Origin: Paraglomus occultum
Taxonomy: Eukaryota; Glomeromycota; Glomeromycetes; Paraglomerales; Paraglomeraceae
Length of the DNA stretch: 64,000 nt
Direction of reading: 5' to 3'
Assembly (NCBI GenBank): GCA_910592205.1
Contig: CAJVPJ010000031.1
Span: forward strand, 1 to 64,000
Shown here: one piece after another, positions 36,803 to 50,375 of the stretch
Numbering within the stretch: the stretch's first letter is position 1
Layout: every line of letters starts with the position of its first letter
The notes under the pieces: model-generated
What the model was told of the DNA's origin: nothing
What the model saw: only the letters and a program-made list of their open reading frames with translations
Database searches by the model: none
Made by a program: the position numbers and the translations under genes

Positions 36803-37540
36803 TTCTACTCAGAAGACGCAGTTGAAGCTCTTGCAACCAGCGCGAATGACGACGCCAGAATCGAATACTTGAGGGTACTTCTACCTGCAGGCAATGACTT
36901 CGTGACTCGGCGTTGATATCCACGTAACCCTTCGTATGCCATTAACACTACCTTACCGCCACCAGACTTGAAGAGGAAAGGGGAAGACATTCCTGTAAGT
37001 TATTAACGTATTATGATTTTGAACAAGGGTAATGTAAAGAAATTTTGCAGATTTGATGTTAATGGTCCCTAACTTGGTGACTCTTATACAGAGCGCCTCC
37101 ACTTTGCAGCCGCCAATGCAGTAAATCCAGCAGCCAACTTTTATATTAAGCCTATTCGTTCAATTGATGGTCTGGGAACGGCTCTTTTCAATGGGAACTT
37201 CTTATGGACACCGTCAGAGTGGAAGAACGACCATTGCTTTTGAAGTTGAGGAATGGTTCCGTAAGCAACCCAAATTACCCGGAAACGTCAAAATTTTCCA
37301 AGTGTCTCTCGACGGTATTGATCTTGAGAATGAGCTAATGGCTTCTGGATATTCATGATCCAACGGTTTAATTCTGCGGATCCTGAGCGGTTTCCCGATG
37401 CTAGTACATCAACGTCAAGCGGCTTTCAAAAGTTATTTAACAAAGAGTTATATCCTGACCCTTCCATTCTGATTATCGATGAAGCTTCAAATTTAAATGC
37501 TACTTACAAAATATTATCTTACAATACCAGCAATAACGGT
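36803..37540 (+). pseudogene. Crinkler (CRN)-type NTPase effector, broken
   Basis: Block 1 (36803-36992) reads YSEDAVEALATSANDDARIE, hits TGA at 36917-36919, then continues in frame to KRKGEDIP at a GTAAGT. Block 2 from 37092 (acceptor ACAG) reads ERLHFAAANAVNPAANFYIK and IDGLGTALFNGNFLW. The frame then changes directly before a Walker A-like GHRQSGRTT, in which the usual GKT lysine is Arg. The block VKIFQVSLDGIDLENELMA ends at a stop at 37356-37358. After a further shift come FPDASTSTSSGFQKLFNKEL and the Walker B-like ILIIDEAS at about 37470-37493. The order HFAAANAVNPAANFYI, LWT/YGHRQSGKTT, LIIDEA is that of CRN effectors with a P-loop NTPase, a family common in Rhizophagus and oomycetes. 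The stop, two shifts and the Lys-to-Arg change make it non-functional. Confidence 0.65.
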
Positions 37541-37741
37541 TATAGTGATATTGCTTATATCTGTGTTGAATGCAAAAGGATCTTGATGATGATGCTCTAC
37601 CACATTGTAATGACTGTGGTCGAACTATGAGAAATAGAATAGATTGTTTCTGTGATTTAAGGAAAGGTGAGCCACCAGTTAAAACTCCAACCATGACAGA
37701 AATTGTTACGGTCGGCAATTGTTTGGTTGGGAGAGCCAATT
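37541..37741 (+). pseudogene. possible zinc-ribbon fragment, origin unclear
   Basis: Directly after the CRN-type block the frame reads YICVECKR. A one-base change then gives DLDDDALPHCNDCGRTMRNR followed by a CFC cluster and VKTPTMTEIVTVGNCLVGRA before TAA. The spacing CxxC ... CxxC ... CxC suggests a zinc-binding ribbon. It is not clear whether this belongs to the fungal side or the bacterial-type insert. It lacks in-frame TGA codons, unlike the sequence that follows. Confidence 0.3.
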
Positions 37742-37974
37742 AAATCTTTAGCGTAAGCGTGTTCACCGACCAGGGAATTGGTAATTTTAGACCCAGCAGT
37801 TCACTGCCCTTACTCCAGTGATGTCGTTCTGACTGAATGCTTCGTCTACAAGTGACCTATTTTCGTGCGCTTTTCTCACTCCCTATACGATGTACTTCCT
37901 GTACTCGTATCCGGATAAGGGTAACCGTATGTAAATTATTAACAACCGAACATAGTTCTAACCCTGCTTTTGGT

Positions 37975-38370
37975 ATGGAGGAAGAAATTTGAGGAGAAAT
38001 CTATTTAGTTGACTTCAATTGTCGCAAAGGAAAAGAGATCGTCCTGCCGTGGTAATTAGCAATGATATCCAAAACCAATATGACCACTATTTAATAGTGG
38101 CTCCCGTTAGTAGTGAGGAAATGGAAATGCATATTCAAATCGAATTTACAGCTTTAATATACCAGAAATAACTAAGCATTATGGATCAGTCATAAAAACT
38201 GGTTATGATGGGATAGTAAACCTTATCCAATTTATTTGACTAATACTAATGATTTACTATTACCTGGTCAAATTTTAACTATTCTTAGAGATATTGATAG
38301 AGAGAAACTTTTTGAATGTATTGATTCTTCTGATTGTTCTTGAAGTAATTCAGACAAAATCGAGTTGTAG
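37975..38370 (+). pseudogene. MazF/PemK-like toxin-family endoribonuclease, bacterial code, broken
   Basis: The start at 37975 reads, with TGA as Trp at 37990-37992, into the GEIYLVDF opening motif of MazF/PemK. It runs to a TGG TAA near 38050. The central motif RPAVVISND lies in a different frame from about 38040, and the later segments (about 38140-38250 and from about 38228 to 38370) again lie in other frames. The last contains the PGQI...REKL pattern at the MazF C-terminus and a TGA-coded Trp at 38341-38343. Thus at least three frame changes separate pieces that align in order with one short toxin-family protein. MazF/PemK enzymes cut RNA and are held in check by an antitoxin. No antitoxin gene is seen just upstream. 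The broken frame means no product is expected. Confidence 0.7.
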
Positions 38371-38597
38371 ATTGAAAAAATAGCGAATTTAAAAGTGGTG
38401 GTAGTAGTAATTCAATGGGTTATTTTGGTAATTCAGGAGGAAGTTTTGAATTTGTTGAAACTCGTTCTACTCACGAAATTGATAAGGCAATTGAATGAAA
38501 TAAGGAAAATGTCAAAAAAGAGATTAGACATTTTAGTGACGTACTTTATGTCATGCATGCTCTCTTTCCTAAAATTATCAAGACAGTCCTTTCTTAA
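38350..38597 (+). pseudogene. Mollicutes-type open block, unrecognised
   Basis: In code 4 this is open for over 80 codons: it reads DWKNSEFKSGGSSNSMGYFG with TGA as Trp at 38373-38375. A Gly/Ser-rich linker follows, then THEIDKAIEWNKENVKKEIR (TGA at 38496-38498) and a stop TAA at 38595-38597. The Gly/Ser-rich part and the charged helix could be a linker and coiled segment. Family unknown. It follows the MazF-like remnant in another frame. Confidence 0.4.
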
Positions 38598-38619
38598 GAA
38601 AAGCCCAAAAGAGTTGTTT

Positions 38620-39000
38620 ACAATTTAAGAATGGCAAGAGTTTAGATAAGCCTTATACTATGTATTGACGAGGAGCTGATGCCAGTATTATTGGAAAGAA
38701 TATGTTTTAGATGGTGGAAGTGCAATTATTCTTAAAGTTCCTTTTCCGTATTAGTATGAAGATAAACATTTAACTTGAGCGAATGGTCAAATTTCCCTTT
38801 TGACAAGTTTATGATAAAGATGATGCAATTACTTGAGGAGTTTATGATGAAGTAATGGGTGAAGATGGTGTTGAAAATAGTGAAAGAATTCGCAAAGAAG
38901 AAATTACTGTTTATGAGAAAAAATTAAGTATGAAACATCATCAATGTTTCATTACTTTATACTTAGAAGTAATTATAGGAGTTATGTTAAGAGTTTAGTC
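38620..39000 (+). pseudogene. Mollicutes-type protein, multiple frameshifts, unrecognised
   Basis: Three consecutive blocks in different frames, each with TGA at likely Trp positions: one around 38624-38710 with MYWRGADASIIGKNMF, the next reading LDGGSAIILKVPFPY and HLTWANGQISLLTSL, and the third AITWGVYDEVMGEDGVENSE. They look like one phage- or plasmid-type protein. I do not recognise the family with confidence. Confidence 0.4.
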
Positions 39001-39004
39001 AAAA

Positions 39005-39163
39005 ATGGCACGGACGCCGCCGGAAAAACTTTTATTAACAGGTAATGAATATAAATTAGTTGAAAAAGAATTGGACATAGTTGCTAATAAAGTAACGTTA
39101 GCTGCTATAAATCTCTTGCAAGTTTCAGAGATAGTGCAAGAGCAGTGAAAATTGGTGAGTTAA
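39005..39163 (+). pseudogene. short Mollicutes-type frame
   Basis: ATG at 39005 gives MARTPPEKLLLTGNEYKLVE and further helix-like sequence. A TGA at 39146-39148 is read as Trp, and TAA ends it at 39163. An overlapping frame carries a GTDAAGKTF P-loop-like string, but this may be chance. Function unknown. Confidence 0.3.
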
Positions 39164-39606
39164 AAAAAGAGCAATTGGTTTTGATTCAAATCAGATAAAT
39201 GGCTTGCTACTAAATATAAAAATAACAAAGTTACTGATTCAATGCTAAGTCAGGTAAGAAAGTTGATGAATTAAGAGATTAGTGCTAAACAAATCAAAGT
39301 CAATGACGAAAAACAAGCAGCCAAGAAAGTAAAAGAAGACGCTAAAAAAATAGAGTAAGTGGTTTAATCACTCAATTTAAAACTATTTGAGGTAAACCAG
39401 AAACAAATCTTATCGTGAACTATTATTTCTGCGCAATATTTTGGGGTGGATTAAAAAGTGAGAAAAATTAACTGATGCCACCTTTGATGTTGATGCGGAA
39501 ATGACAAGTTTAGATGCCGCTGAAACTGTTAATCAAGGTAAACTAGCTAAATATAATAATTGAGTTGGGATATGGTACTTTCTTTACTGAAAGATTAGAG
39601 AATTAA

Positions 39607-39960
39607 AAAAATGAGGATGGCAAATATTTTAACGATGAAGCAGTAAAAAATTATCTGCAAAGTATAAAAGATTTTTTGGAATCGGCGGGACGGGGATTAG
39701 ATTCCGTGGAACAAAATAAATTAGACCAAATTAATCATTATTATTATATTAAGAATGGTCCAGTTTTCCCCGAAAGGAGAATTCTGCCCATGGAACTTAA
39801 AGCAGCCTTAGGAGTCAAAACTAATGTGTTTCGGGATTTAACCAAAACATGAATCAATTATTTCCAAAATACTGATTTCAAAATCAAGGCCGATAAAGTT
39901 AATAAACCCCCAGGATCTAAAATCGAAGCTTCGATAATTAAATACTGTAAAAAAACTTAG
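39607..39960 (+). pseudogene. longest code-4 frame of the bacterial-type insert, hypothetical
   Basis: 118 codons are open only if TGA at 39850-39852 codes for Trp (DLTKTWINYFQNTDFKIK). The frame starts inside a protein after a TAA at 39604-39606, reads YFNDEAVKNYLQSIKDFLES and HYYYIKNGPVFPERRILPME, and ends with TAG at 39958-39960. It follows a Lys-rich block (39270-39350) and two other short blocks (LITQFKTIWGK with TGA at 39388; MTSLDAAETVNQGKLAKYNN followed by TGA at 39561). No family is recognised, and a conserved hypothetical of endobacteria is likely. Confidence 0.45.
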
Positions 39961-40160
39961 CTAAAACCCATGAATTAATAAAAGATGATATTTATGATCT
40001 TCCAGAAGCCAATGCCAACATCGAGATTGATTAGGTTGATTCTATGTCAACTATCTATTAAGACAGAATGAAAAGGATTAAAAGACGTCCTTGTAAACGC
40101 AATTTTAATAAAACAAAAACAAACCATTACAGAATAATTGTGAAAAAAAAAAGCAGTTAG

Positions 40161-40856
40161 TGTAGTGATTGTGAGTGTGCAGAAACTGTCCCAACAAGTG
40201 GAGGGTCATAGACAACATGTAACTGGAATGGTTACTCAAAAGGCTTCAAAATTGAATGCCTTGCAACCTATGAGTCTATATTAATATTCATATCACACGG
40301 TGGTAGTCATCTATCGGAAAGCTGGAAAAAAATATTATACATGTTCGCATACATTCTAAAAAGTTTTAAATGTCAAAGACAGATTAAGTAATAGTTACCC
40401 TCTTTTGCTTTGGGAGTTGTTGTGTGTAATTTAATTTTAACATGGCTTTAACTTTTACTAACTGAATATTTTACAAAAATAATTTACTCAAGGGTAAAAA
40501 TTTTTATTTAAAAAATAAAAGAATAATAATAAAATATTTGTTTACTCAATAAATTTAGAAACTTTTATATAAAACCACCATGGAGATAACGCATTGTCTT
40601 TTGGGGGGTAAATTTTATTGGAACCAAAATATAAAGTCGGAAATTACTTGGACGAAGAAAATTGATATAATAATAAACTTTAATATTTGCCGATAACTTG
40701 ACAGCTTTGTTAACAATGTGTAAATATCTCGGTATATTTTAAAAGTTTTTTTTTCCACTCAAAAATGACCAATTACCTTTGAGCTTGTGCTGCCTTTCTG
40801 CATGAGAAAGTCTTGTTGGGGGAAAACCGTAGTATGTTCTTTATTGATGGCTTATA
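40161..40856. other. AT-rich intergenic stretch
   Basis: Fungal-looking AT-rich sequence after the insert, with no gene seen. Confidence 0.5.
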
Positions 40857-41384
40857 CAGTCCAGGAAAAAAAATAATGACGGTCAGCAAAAATATTGTAG
40901 CAGTAAATCTTGCAGAGTAAGCGTTACAAAAATTGGGTTTAACCCGCTTAAAAGCATCCAGTTATGTTCTAACAAAAGTTGATAATAATGTTTAGAACAA
41001 AAATTTTAAATTTAAAAATTTAGTAATAGTAAGTAAACGTGATAAAAAACTGTAGACTATACTTTTTTATTAAGAAAATTAATTTTATAAATTAATTAAA
41101 AATAACAAATGCCAGCTCTTTTGCAATTTTTGTTAACAATTTAAAGCTGCTCAGCTGATATTTGTTATACGATGTCTTGGTCAATACCAAGATATGCTTT
41201 CTTGCACAAAAGTTAAATGTCAAAACGCGTTGAAAAAATTTTTTATTATCTCTATTACAAGTATAATTTGTTATTATTATTGCAAATAACATTAACTACT
41301 GCCATACCAAGAATCACACGTATATGTAAAACTTTATGAAAATTGTATTTGATAAGCAACGCTATTACTTTTTTTCCGGGACCG
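40857..41384. mobile_element. MITE candidate with imperfect inverted ends
   Basis: The left end, following TA at 40855-40856, reads CAGTCCAGGAAAAAAAATAA. The right end read on the other strand gives CGGTCCCGGAAAAAAAGTAA. The shared GTCC-GGAAAAAAA-TAAT pattern suggests degraded terminal inverted repeats around about 530 bp of AT-rich, non-coding DNA. A TA lies two bases beyond the right end. The match is short and partly an A-run, so confidence is limited. Confidence 0.35.
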
Positions 41385-45638
<4,254 letters not shown>

Positions 45639-45766
45639 TTCCTATACTAGTGCCAATAATAATGTTAGATCGTGTGAATAATGGTCACGTGAATAAAAAA
45701 TTTTCTTTATCGTTCAGTCAAACAGACGGGGGACTCTTCATCTTTCATACATAACGGAAATTAGAT

Positions 45767-46335
45767 ATGGGAACTAAAAATAACATAAACAAACCACCAC
45801 CACGAAATTTGCAAAGGGAAAGGCGAATAAAGAAGCAAGCACATAAGAAGAACTCTCGACTCGGTAATCTGCAATTAGTGACGCACGCAAAAGTACTGTC
45901 AAAGAAGAAGAAGAAGAAGCAGTTGCAAAGGATCGCTTTACTGGTAATCAATTAAATGGTTGCGATGTTATTGGAGAACACAAAAATAAATGTATTGACA
46001 GTATTTATTGTATATGTTAATAATGTCATAATGATAATCGTGGGATGCTGTCTGTTGTAATGATTGTGCACATAAAATTTCCAGCAAAATGACCTTTTTG
46101 AAAGAGAGAAATTGCTGCCAGAGAAAGACATGACAGGTATACTTTTATCAAAGTCCTATGCTAGATGAAATAATTACTTAACGAGAACGTACTATGTATG
46201 TATGTATGTATGTATGTATTCGTCAACGTAGAAGCGGCAAAAATTGAGGCTGAATCGAATGCAGTCGATTCGATGGAAATTACAGCCATGGGCGGGGGAA
46301 CTACCCTTGGCGGTCCTCCTAACCAAGCCAACTGA
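45767..46335 (+). CDS. small basic ribosome-biogenesis protein candidate (Alb1-like)
   Basis: Three exons (45767-45943, 46085-46136, 46232-46335) encode 110 residues with GT-AG introns and matching phases. The N-terminal two thirds are very basic (NLQRERRIKKQAHKKNSR, KVLSKKKKKKQLQR). The tail is acidic and ends GGGTTLGGPPNQAN. A Lys/Arg-rich coil with a Thr-Leu-Gly-Gly-Pro-type end is what I associate with fungal Alb1-like nucleolar proteins that accompany pre-60S particles, but the recognition is partial. It lies 128 bp downstream of the KDM4-like gene, same strand. The gene model is well supported, the name less so. Confidence 0.6.
46196..46219. repeat. (TATG)n microsatellite within intron 2 of the Alb1-like gene
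   Basis: Six copies of TATG/GTAT, inside the intron between 46137 and 46231. Confidence 0.9.
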
Positions 46336-48183
46336 TATAACAGTGTGTGGACAGTAAATGGGACTTGCCGAACTGAAGAGATTGTTATTACAATGATGAT
46401 TAGACTACTATATTAGAAAACAATGGATTTGAGATGTATTCGATCTATAATCGTTTGATATCATACAGTTTTCTTAATTGGGTAAATATTATTTCTTTAT
46501 TGATGATGACCGTACAGTTGATGCAAGCTTGTGCCTCAACGCCATTGTCGTTGCAGTATGTCATTTTCCCCCATTGTTGTTGATGGCTGTAATCTGCGCG
46601 GGGTTTATAGCACATCCATTTCAATTTGTACAAGTTCACAATCCCCACTTTTACTCCCTGTCATCGCTCTTGTAAAATTTTGAGAGGTGGGGACATTTAG
46701 AAATTAGAGATTAATATTAATAATAAGAATAATAATAATCTTATTATTATTATTATTCACGACAGAATTGTATGCTGTATTTTAGTTAATGGGGTAAAAT
46801 GAAAAGATGGAATGTTTACATAAAGTTGAAGAATTTTTTTTTACGCCGTTCTTGTCATTATGTTCGTTGTAGTGAGTGGTACTTGCTTTGTTTGTGGACC
46901 CTTTGAACTTTTTATGATGTCAAGATTTATGTGATTGACAATGAAGACTATTGTTAGACAGTGGCTCAACTGCAGGGGTATATAGTTTAGGCATATCTAT
47001 GCTAGTTCCAAAGAGATAACATTTTGTGGGGTGAAAGAAAGGGGAGGGAAAAAAAGGGGAGGGGAGGGGGGAGGAAGAGGCAGGGGAGGGGGAAATACCG
47101 ATGACAATGTATATTATTCGGACGATATAACCTTAATTACTGATGGTTTAGTGTTACTCACCAATGGATTCATTTTAATGTCAGTTAATAGATAAGATAT
47201 GATCTTTTTGATTTGCATTGAATTCGCTGGCGTGCATATAACTTTGCTTTGACATGTAAACAATCATGCATTATGCAACAGAGCGCGTGACCATTTTCTT
47301 GGGGCGGTGGGGAAAAAGGATGATAGGAATAATATGACATTGGATCGAATGTATATAGTTAAATTCAGTAAGTATCTGTTTTATGCACCCCAACTCAACT
47401 AGTTGAGCAACCTGTAGAAAAAAAAAAGCTCAACAACAATTATGCGTAAATTACAAGTAACCATAGTTGTAGCTGATGTGATAAGAGAAAATAATAATAA
47501 AAATATAATAATAAAAATATAATAGTAATAATAATAATAATAATAATAACAACAACAACAACAACATCAACATCAAAACAACAATAACAAATAACAATAA
47601 ACACTGTTGCTGTTGATATATGCTATGTGCCAAATTGCAAACATAAAAGCAGTCGCTTTCGTTTTTCTCTCCCGCATCGGCTTCGATCGTTGACGCTGTC
47701 ATTCCCAAACAGGGTTGATATCCAGCCATCGCGTTCGTACTATTCGATATTGCTTACCTTTATTCGTCGATATTACAACTACGATTATCCACCTTTTTAA
47801 GCTATAAGATTTATCGTAAGATACAACGAACAATAAAATCTCTTGTAACGATTTTTGACCTTTCTAGCGAGGTTAGTCTCATTTAATTGAACTGTACGAA
47901 CGTTGGTTTGTTACGAGATTTGACAAAGAATAGCCGTTCGAGAGTATTATTCGCATAATAATCATTTTCATTCATTTTTTTTTTTAGAATCAGGAGTACT
48001 CCTGCATCAACAATTAAAATTCGACGGTTAGTATGCATTGATTGTTACTCAAATATCCCGGGAAATCACCAGAATGTAAACCAAGAATGACTGAAGAAAC
48101 GAAATTAAGAAACAAGATTCAACCCTACATATACGTATATATAGCTACTAGTTCCCATAGTTACTATCAACAAAAGCGTTGTA
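46336..48183. other. intergenic stretch with simple repeats
   Basis: It contains an (ATT)n block at about 46730-46755, the G-rich tract at 47036-47094 and a mixed ATA/AAC trinucleotide tract at about 47490-47590. A frame reading leucine-rich sequence on the minus strand (47451-47729) is translation of that repeat, not a gene. Confidence 0.6.
47036..47094 (+). repeat. G-rich tract with G-quadruplex potential
   Basis: About 59 nt of A/G only (apart from one C), with at least six runs of four or more G separated by short A/AG spacers (for example AAGGGGAGGGGAGGGGGG). This matches the general G4-forming pattern on the plus strand. Confidence 0.8.
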
Positions 48184-49674
48184 ATGTTTCTTTACGACTA
48201 CTTTTTCCCAACTGCGAACCATATTTCTCATCTACAACCATCTTCCCCACAAAATACTAGATCACAGCCAAAAAGGTACCACGCACAATACAATAAAAAA
48301 CGTAGCGCACGAAGCAAGTCAGATTATCGCCAACAACGAAAGATGTCACCAGCAATCCACGTCGGATATTCTCCCAAGTCATTATATAACACCATTCCCA
48401 AAAAGGGTACTTTCGACAGTGAGTATCGTTACAAAATAGTAGATCAGATCTGTGTTGAGTCGAATTTGTACAAGATCCTTGGCGTGGAGAAAACCTGTTC
48501 ATCTGAAGAACTCAGAAGGGCGTACATTCAGGTAATGGAGGGGGAACTATATATAATAATTGGCGTTTCTTACTAAGCAACACCTGTCCGATTTTTCAAG
48601 TAAACAAAATTTATCACATGATTAGATATTGATCGTAATTTCTTTCTTCAACAGAGGTCTAGAGTATGCCATCCCGACAAATTTCCCGGATATCCACGAG
48701 CAACCGAAGCATTTCAAAGTAGGGTATCAAGTGATATTTGATCATTTTCATTTTATCTCCCCCCCCCCCCGGTTCACTCTCAACTTACCACCTTTAATTG
48801 TAAATTAGAATTGTCCTATTCCTACGAGACGCTCATCAAGCCATCTACCCGGAGAGCATACGATGTATCAGGTTCATCTGAATTCAACATGTTTGCTGGA
48901 TTGGCCGATGAAACTCTGCACGGAGTATTATATCAGCTATTCTTGGAATTCATGGATGGAGACTTTGCGATGATACACGCGCTAATAAGTGAGTATAAAA
49001 AAGATGCGAAAATTATGATATATAGCGCTCAGTCCGCTAACCTGTTTGGTTAATTAGATGCATTGAACGAGGGCAACCCTGGTCTCAATATTGGAGAAGA
49101 TGTAATCGAGACAATGGAGCAACTTTTCAGACGACTGAGAAAACTACTATTAGGTAATTGTGATTCTCATTATGACCGAATTTTATCACTGTTTTGACGT
49201 GTTATATTGATAGTTCTTCTTTGCAACTTTCCCCCCGATCCTGCAGCTGGACAAAAATACATGAAAATCATTAAATTTGAATTGATTCGTCTCCATGAAA
49301 TCCAGCAAGAGCTTCGGACTCTCTCGTATTTTGACGTATTTGGCAGGTTCAAACGTACCATGCAGTTAGCACGCATTACCTTGCGCATACCAATGCTTAT
49401 CGATTCTGCTATGAAGACAGAGCACAAAATGAATGGTGGTAACGGTGTTCAACACGGACTTCTTGGTGACGGCATGGCTAAATTCCTTGGTGGAGTAGTG
49501 AGTGCGCTCGAGACGGCGGAAAATCTCTTGTAAATATTTTGATAATTGCAGACGAGCATGAAGGAGATGATTTTGGTGGCTTCCGATTTGAATGATATTA
49601 TGACAAAATTCCATTTTTTTATGAATTACTTGTTTCCCGTATGGACACTACTAATATTAGATTTTCTAAGCTAA
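48184..49674 (+). CDS. J-domain (DnaJ/Hsp40) protein
   Basis: Six exons: 48184-48531, 48655-48718, 48809-48988, 49058-49153, 49247-49497 and 49552-49674, encoding up to 353 residues. The J domain begins ESNLYKILGVEKTCSSEELR at the end of exon 1. It has the HPD tripeptide in exon 2 (RSRVCHPDKFPGYPRATEAF; about residues 122-124) and ends with SYETLIKPSTRRAYD. HPD stimulates Hsp70 ATPase. The C-terminal part is a novel-looking helical region (FRRLRKLLL, AGQKYMKIIKFELIRLHEIQ, MLIDSAMKTEHKMNGG, and a hydrophobic tail MNYLFPVWTLLILDFL that may be a membrane anchor). The start is uncertain: the ATG at 48343 gives a shorter N-terminus and is equally plausible, since the sequence between is low-complexity and basic. 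The last splice (GTA|GTGAGT...TTGCAG) could be unused, giving a stop at 49533. It is not one of the well-known J-protein classes beyond the J domain. Confidence 0.82.
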
Positions 49675-50375
49675 GACATTCTCTATGATTGATTTGTCGT
49701 AAAAGACATTGTAGATATATGTATGTATGCGTGTGTGTGTGTAGATATATATATAGTTATCTCTAGGTGTGTGTGTATATATGCGTGCATGTGTGAAAAG
49801 AGAACCAAATTTTCTCGTTTTAAAGTAAATTTTTTTTCATCTTAATGTATGGCTAAGTAAAAAAAGGAGGAAAATATAGTGAACCCTAACAAAGACCAGA
49901 TTAAAATAAATAATGTTGTGACAAAAAATGACCTCTTTATACGCTTTTGGATAATATATTGACTAGCGTCGCAAACTCGTCTTAATTTGAGGGTTTGTTT
50001 ACACCAAAGACGGTCACCACCAAAACCAATAATTTTTTAATCCGTAGAATTCGGAATACGAATTGTAAGAATATCGGTTCAGCTAATTCAATTAAGGTTT
50101 GGGAAAATAATCTTACATTTTAATTTGTCAAGAAAATAAACCAATAAAAGTCAGATGCGTAGACGTGGTAATAATCTTGTACGTTTCTATTAGCAACAAG
50201 ACACTTATACGGCAAACTGAATAAACCAAGCATACTGCGACAAAGATAAATAACAAGAGAAATGACTGTAATAATAAAGTTCTACCTTTACGAAATGTCA
50301 ATGCAGTATCTTGTGCCCATTCTCATAATAGATCACGTCATGTATGCAAGAATTCTATAAATCAAACTTCTCAAT
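49675..50375. other. intergenic stretch between J protein and BTB-TLDc gene 3
   Basis: It contains a GT/TA dinucleotide-rich stretch at about 49720-49795, and AT-rich 3' flanks of two convergent genes. No gene seen. Confidence 0.6.

Larger units (their letters stand above)
37960..40160 (+). other. segment of Mollicutes-type DNA (TGA read as Trp), decayed
   Basis: In this stretch several protein-like frames on one strand are interrupted by TGA at positions where Trp fits, for example 37990-37992, 38341-38343, 38373-38375, 38496-38498, 38666-38668, 38776-38778, 38834-38836, 39146-39148, 39388-39390, 39561-39563 and 39850-39852. With genetic code 4 the frames lengthen markedly. Composition is AT-rich with AT-ending codons (AAA, GAA, ATT, AAT, GAT) and no GT-AG introns. 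Frameshifts and TAA/TAG stops show decay. Glomeromycotina carry Mollicutes-related endobacteria, and gene transfer from them to the fungus has been described, which fits. Alternatively it could be an assembly join with endosymbiont DNA, but decay and the fungal sequence on both sides favour integration. Confidence 0.75.

Noticed and set aside
36805-36990. clean minus-strand 61-codon frame
   Set aside because: It is antisense to the CRN-type coding block, whose plus-strand motifs are recognisable.
38395-38628. standard-code frame starting MVVVVIQWVILV
   Set aside because: It is an out-of-frame reading of the Gly/Ser-rich code-4 block; the code-4 frame has better composition.
47451-47729. Leu-rich minus-strand frame that looks like a membrane protein
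   Set aside because: The leucine run is translation of the trinucleotide repeat tract.
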